From Lachnospiraceae bacterium (GTDB taxonomy: Bacteria; Bacillota; Clostridia; Lachnospirales; Lachnospiraceae): a stretch of 9,961 nucleotides of DNA. Positions 7,966 through 9,961 of this stretch are shown piece after piece (position 1 is the first letter of the stretch; each line of letters opens with the position of its first letter). The notes under the pieces were generated by a model that was not told where the DNA came from, did not search any database, and worked only from the letters and a program-made list of their open reading frames with translations. The stretch lies in NCBI GenBank assembly GCA_017477005.1, contig JAFUXY010000321.1, positions 1 to 9,961 of the forward strand. Direction: 5' to 3'. A program made the translations under genes and the position numbers.

Positions 7966-9870
7966 ATGGCGAAAAAACAGAAACGACTTGCAGGCTTAGA
8001 AAAATATGTTATTAATGTGGTCATCGCCTTGAGCTTGTCTACTGCGGTTATTTTTTGTGTGTTTTTTTCGCTGGTACAATCGGAAAGAGAAAATATCAAC
8101 AACACGGGACAGAACCGTGCGCTTCGAATTGCGCGAGAGGTTCGGTATTACCTGGCTGAGAGCGAGAACGCCATCAAAATGGAAAAGCAGGCTATGGAAA
8201 GCCTGATGAAAGAACAGGCGTCTCACAAAAAAATGGAGGATTACCTGGTTGAACAATCGAAAATTATTACAGAATTGATCGATGAAAATGCGACCGGGAT
8301 CTATGGCGTTTTTGATGGAGAGTACATCGACGGGGTGGGTTTTGTGCCAGATGCGGACTATGTTCCCGAGGAACGCCCTTGGTATTTGGTGGCTGTTGAG
8401 GCCAATGGAAAGGTGGGATTGACGCCGACTTATAAAGATGTGCAGACTGGCAGTATGCTCGTATCCGTATGCCAGCTTCTTTCGGATCAGAAAAGTGTCG
8501 TGGCGTTGGATCTGTATTTGGACGGTGTTCAGAAAATGACGGAAGAAATTGTCCGATCGTCCAACAATCAAGTGCAAAACGACAAAAAACGTATTTTTGA
8601 TTATCTGACGAAAAGAGGACAGAATAATAAAGACATTGCGCTGATTTTGGACGAAAATGGAAGCGTGGTCGCTCATTCCAATGCTTCTCAGGTTGGTCAC
8701 AATTATCTGGAAGAGGAAGGAACGGTTGGGAACGCTATAGCGACCCAATTGTCCAATGCAAGGGGGCAGACTTTTGACGTAAAAGCAGAGGGGAAATCGT
8801 ACAAGATTTTTTCGGAGCATATCAATGCACAGTGGTACGCAGTCATGGCGATGGATTTGGACGAGTTCACCAGACCGCTGAATACTATTTTTATTCTGTC
8901 GGCCATCGTTTGGATTTTGACACTGACCTTTTTGACCAATATGTTTCTTCGGATCAATCAACGAAGGATGCTGGCGTTGGATCTCAATCAACAGCTTGAA
9001 TCTGTGGCCGGAATTTTTGCAACGGCGCATTTGATCAATCTGAAAAGAGATACTTTCAAGGAAATACGAAGCACGCTCGATCTTTCCAAATATATTGGAA
9101 ATGGGGAGGATCATGCAAGGGAAATTCTCAATTATTTAATGGAGAAAATGACGGCGGCCAATTCGTGGGAAAGCATGAGCCAATTCCTGAAGTTTGAAAC
9201 GCTCGATGAGCGAATGGCAAAGAGCAATACGATTACCATTGAATTTTTGAGTTCGAAAAATCGGTGGTGCCGGGGGCGCTATGTGGCCGTAGATCGCGGG
9301 TCGGATGGTTCACTCGAACGGGTGCTTTGGCTCGTGGAGATCATTGACGAAGAAAAGAGGCAGAGGGATCGCCTGCTGTATCTGTCTGAAACGGACAGAA
9401 TGACGGGGATCAACAACCGCGGAAGCGGTGAAAAAAAGATCAAGGAGCTGCTGGAGGCGGGCATCAATGGGATGTTTTGCCTGATGGACGCCGATCATTT
9501 CAAATCGATCAACGATACCTTTGGACATGGAGTCGGAGACAAGGTGATCATCGAAATTGCTAATTGTCTCAAGCTCTGTTTCCGTGAACAGGATGTGGTC
9601 ATGCGTCTCGGAGGGGACGAGTTTGCGGTTTTTGTGCCTTCGGTGGATTATGAAGAGGCCGGGCAGTATGTGCTGGATCGGTTTTTGCGGCAGATTTCCA
9701 AGGTTGAAATTCCAGAAATGAAGGATCGAAAGATCGAAATTTCTATTGGGGCGGCCTTTTATCGAGAGGGAGATACCTTTGGGTTTGAAGAACTGTACAA
9801 ACGAGCCGACCGATGCACCTATGAAAGCAAAAAAGTGAAGGGGTCGAAAGCGACCTTTAGCACGGAGTAG
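7966..9870 (+). CDS. membrane diguanylate cyclase with dCache sensor, PAS-like segment and GGDEF domain
   Basis: Predicted to make c-di-GMP from two GTP in response to an extracellular signal. Of 634 residues, about 15-37 form TM1; 40-300 are an extracytoplasmic dCache-type sensor with the characteristic ERPWYLVAVEANGK (136-149) and a second lobe LILDENGSVVAHSN (226-239); about 306-328 form TM2; about 345-460 are a PAS-like cytoplasmic segment ending in IIDEEKRQRDRLLYLSETD; 474-634 are GGDEF. Active features are intact: D.MTGINNRG (477-486), metal-binding D508 in MDADHFKSINDTFGHG, GGDEF at 549-553, and the inhibitory I-site RxxD as REQD (540-543), which suggests product inhibition. No EAL domain. 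The start at 7966 has AGGGAG ten bases upstream. It follows the surface protein by 78 bases without a terminator. Sensor ligand is unknown; cyclase activity is inferred from intact motifs. Confidence 0.93.
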   Translation: MAKKQKRLAGLEKYVINVVIALSLSTAVIFCVFFSLVQSERENINNTGQNRALRIAREVRYYLAESENAIKMEKQAMESLMKEQASHKKMEDYLVEQSKIITELIDENATGIYGVFDGEYIDGVGFVPDADYVPEERPWYLVAVEANGKVGLTPTYKDVQTGSMLVSVCQLLSDQKSVVALDLYLDGVQKMTEEIVRSSNNQVQNDKKRIFDYLTKRGQNNKDIALILDENGSVVAHSNASQVGHNYLEEEGTVGNAIATQLSNARGQTFDVKAEGKSYKIFSEHINAQWYAVMAMDLDEFTRPLNTIFILSAIVWILTLTFLTNMFLRINQRRMLALDLNQQLESVAGIFATAHLINLKRDTFKEIRSTLDLSKYIGNGEDHAREILNYLMEKMTAANSWESMSQFLKFETLDERMAKSNTITIEFLSSKNRWCRGRYVAVDRGSDGSLERVLWLVEIIDEEKRQRDRLLYLSETDRMTGINNRGSGEKKIKELLEAGINGMFCLMDADHFKSINDTFGHGVGDKVIIEIANCLKLCFREQDVVMRLGGDEFAVFVPSVDYEEAGQYVLDRFLRQISKVEIPEMKDRKIEISIGAAFYREGDTFGFEELYKRADRCTYESKKVKGSKATFSTE

Positions 9871-9899
9871 CATTACGATTAGATTATGAAACTGTAATG
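9857..9899 (+). promoter_or_regulatory. possible promoter with inverted repeat before the last gene
   Basis: CATTAC (9871-9876) and GTAATG (9894-9899) form a perfect 6-bp inverted repeat with a 17-base centre. TTAGCA (9857-9862) and TAGATT (9880-9885), 17 bases apart, each match four of six consensus bases, and the -10 candidate lies between the repeat arms. This layout would suit a repressor site, but the repeat is short and its right arm touches the ribosome binding site. Confidence 0.28.
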
Positions 9900-9909
9900 G
9901 AGGAACCGT

Positions 9910-9961
9910 ATGCTTCGGATTTTGGGAGCGCAAATCAAAGAATATAAAATAGATTCATTGC
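9910..9961 (+). CDS. start of a probable ABC exporter half-transporter (3'-partial)
   Basis: Only 17 codons are present: MLRILGAQIKEYKIDSL. A strong GGAGG (9899-9903) lies six bases before the ATG, so this is very likely a true gene start. The amphipathic beginning resembles the first residues of clostridial ABC transporter permease/ATP-binding proteins, which often open with a similar MLK.L...IKEYK segment before the first membrane helix. That resemblance is from memory and short, so the family call is tentative. Confidence 0.5.
   Translation, partial: MLRILGAQIKEYKIDSL

Noticed and set aside
7996..9114. Long minus-strand open frame (372 codons) opposite the diguanylate cyclase gene
   Set aside because: It lies entirely opposite a well-supported gene with intact domains, and its translation shows no recognisable motif; it is an antisense shadow.

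Overview
The window reads as chromosomal DNA of an anaerobic Gram-positive Firmicute, most likely a clostridium of the Lachnospiraceae type. This rests on the clostridial flavour of the F1 ATP synthase subunits, the strong AAGGAGG/GGAGG ribosome binding sites, a large secreted protein made of YDG-type, Big_2 Ig-like and BspA-type leucine-rich modules, and a dCache/PAS-like/GGDEF protein of a style common in that family. Species cannot be named from this sequence alone. All genes lie on the + strand, densely packed. No tRNA, rRNA, CRISPR array, insertion sequence or integrase was seen.

Region 1 (1-4485) is the 3' half of an F1Fo ATP synthase operon: atpA (5' end outside the window), atpG, atpD and atpC in canonical order. 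Two small genes are woven into it. A 58-codon ORF sits between atpA and atpG: its start overlaps the atpA stop, and its last codons contain the atpG ribosome binding site. A 76-codon coiled-coil ORF follows atpC with its own GGAGG site. Neither is a recognised ATP synthase subunit, and both are arranged as if translated with the operon.

Region 2 (4486-4590) is a short intergenic stretch with a weak promoter candidate and a stable hairpin ending only a few bases before the next start codon. The hairpin is either a weak intrinsic terminator for the atp operon or a 5' leader structure of the next gene.

Region 3 (4591-7887) is one gene for a roughly 1,100-residue secreted mosaic protein: signal peptide, Thr/Ser/Asn/Lys tandem repeats of 12-13 residues, acidic patch, Ser-Gly linker, a small beta domain, three tandem YDG + Big_2 modules, a poly-Ser linker and a C-terminal BspA-like LRR cap. 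No sortase, SLH or choline-binding anchor is visible.

Region 4 (7966-9870) encodes a membrane-bound diguanylate cyclase with an extracytoplasmic dCache sensor, a PAS-like segment and a GGDEF domain with intact active-site and inhibitory-site motifs. It follows the surface protein after a 78-base gap with no terminator, so a functional link between c-di-GMP signalling and the surface protein is plausible but unproven.

Region 5 (9871-9961) holds a short spacer with a 6-bp inverted repeat and a possible promoter, then the first 17 codons of a gene that resembles the N-terminus of an ABC exporter half-transporter.
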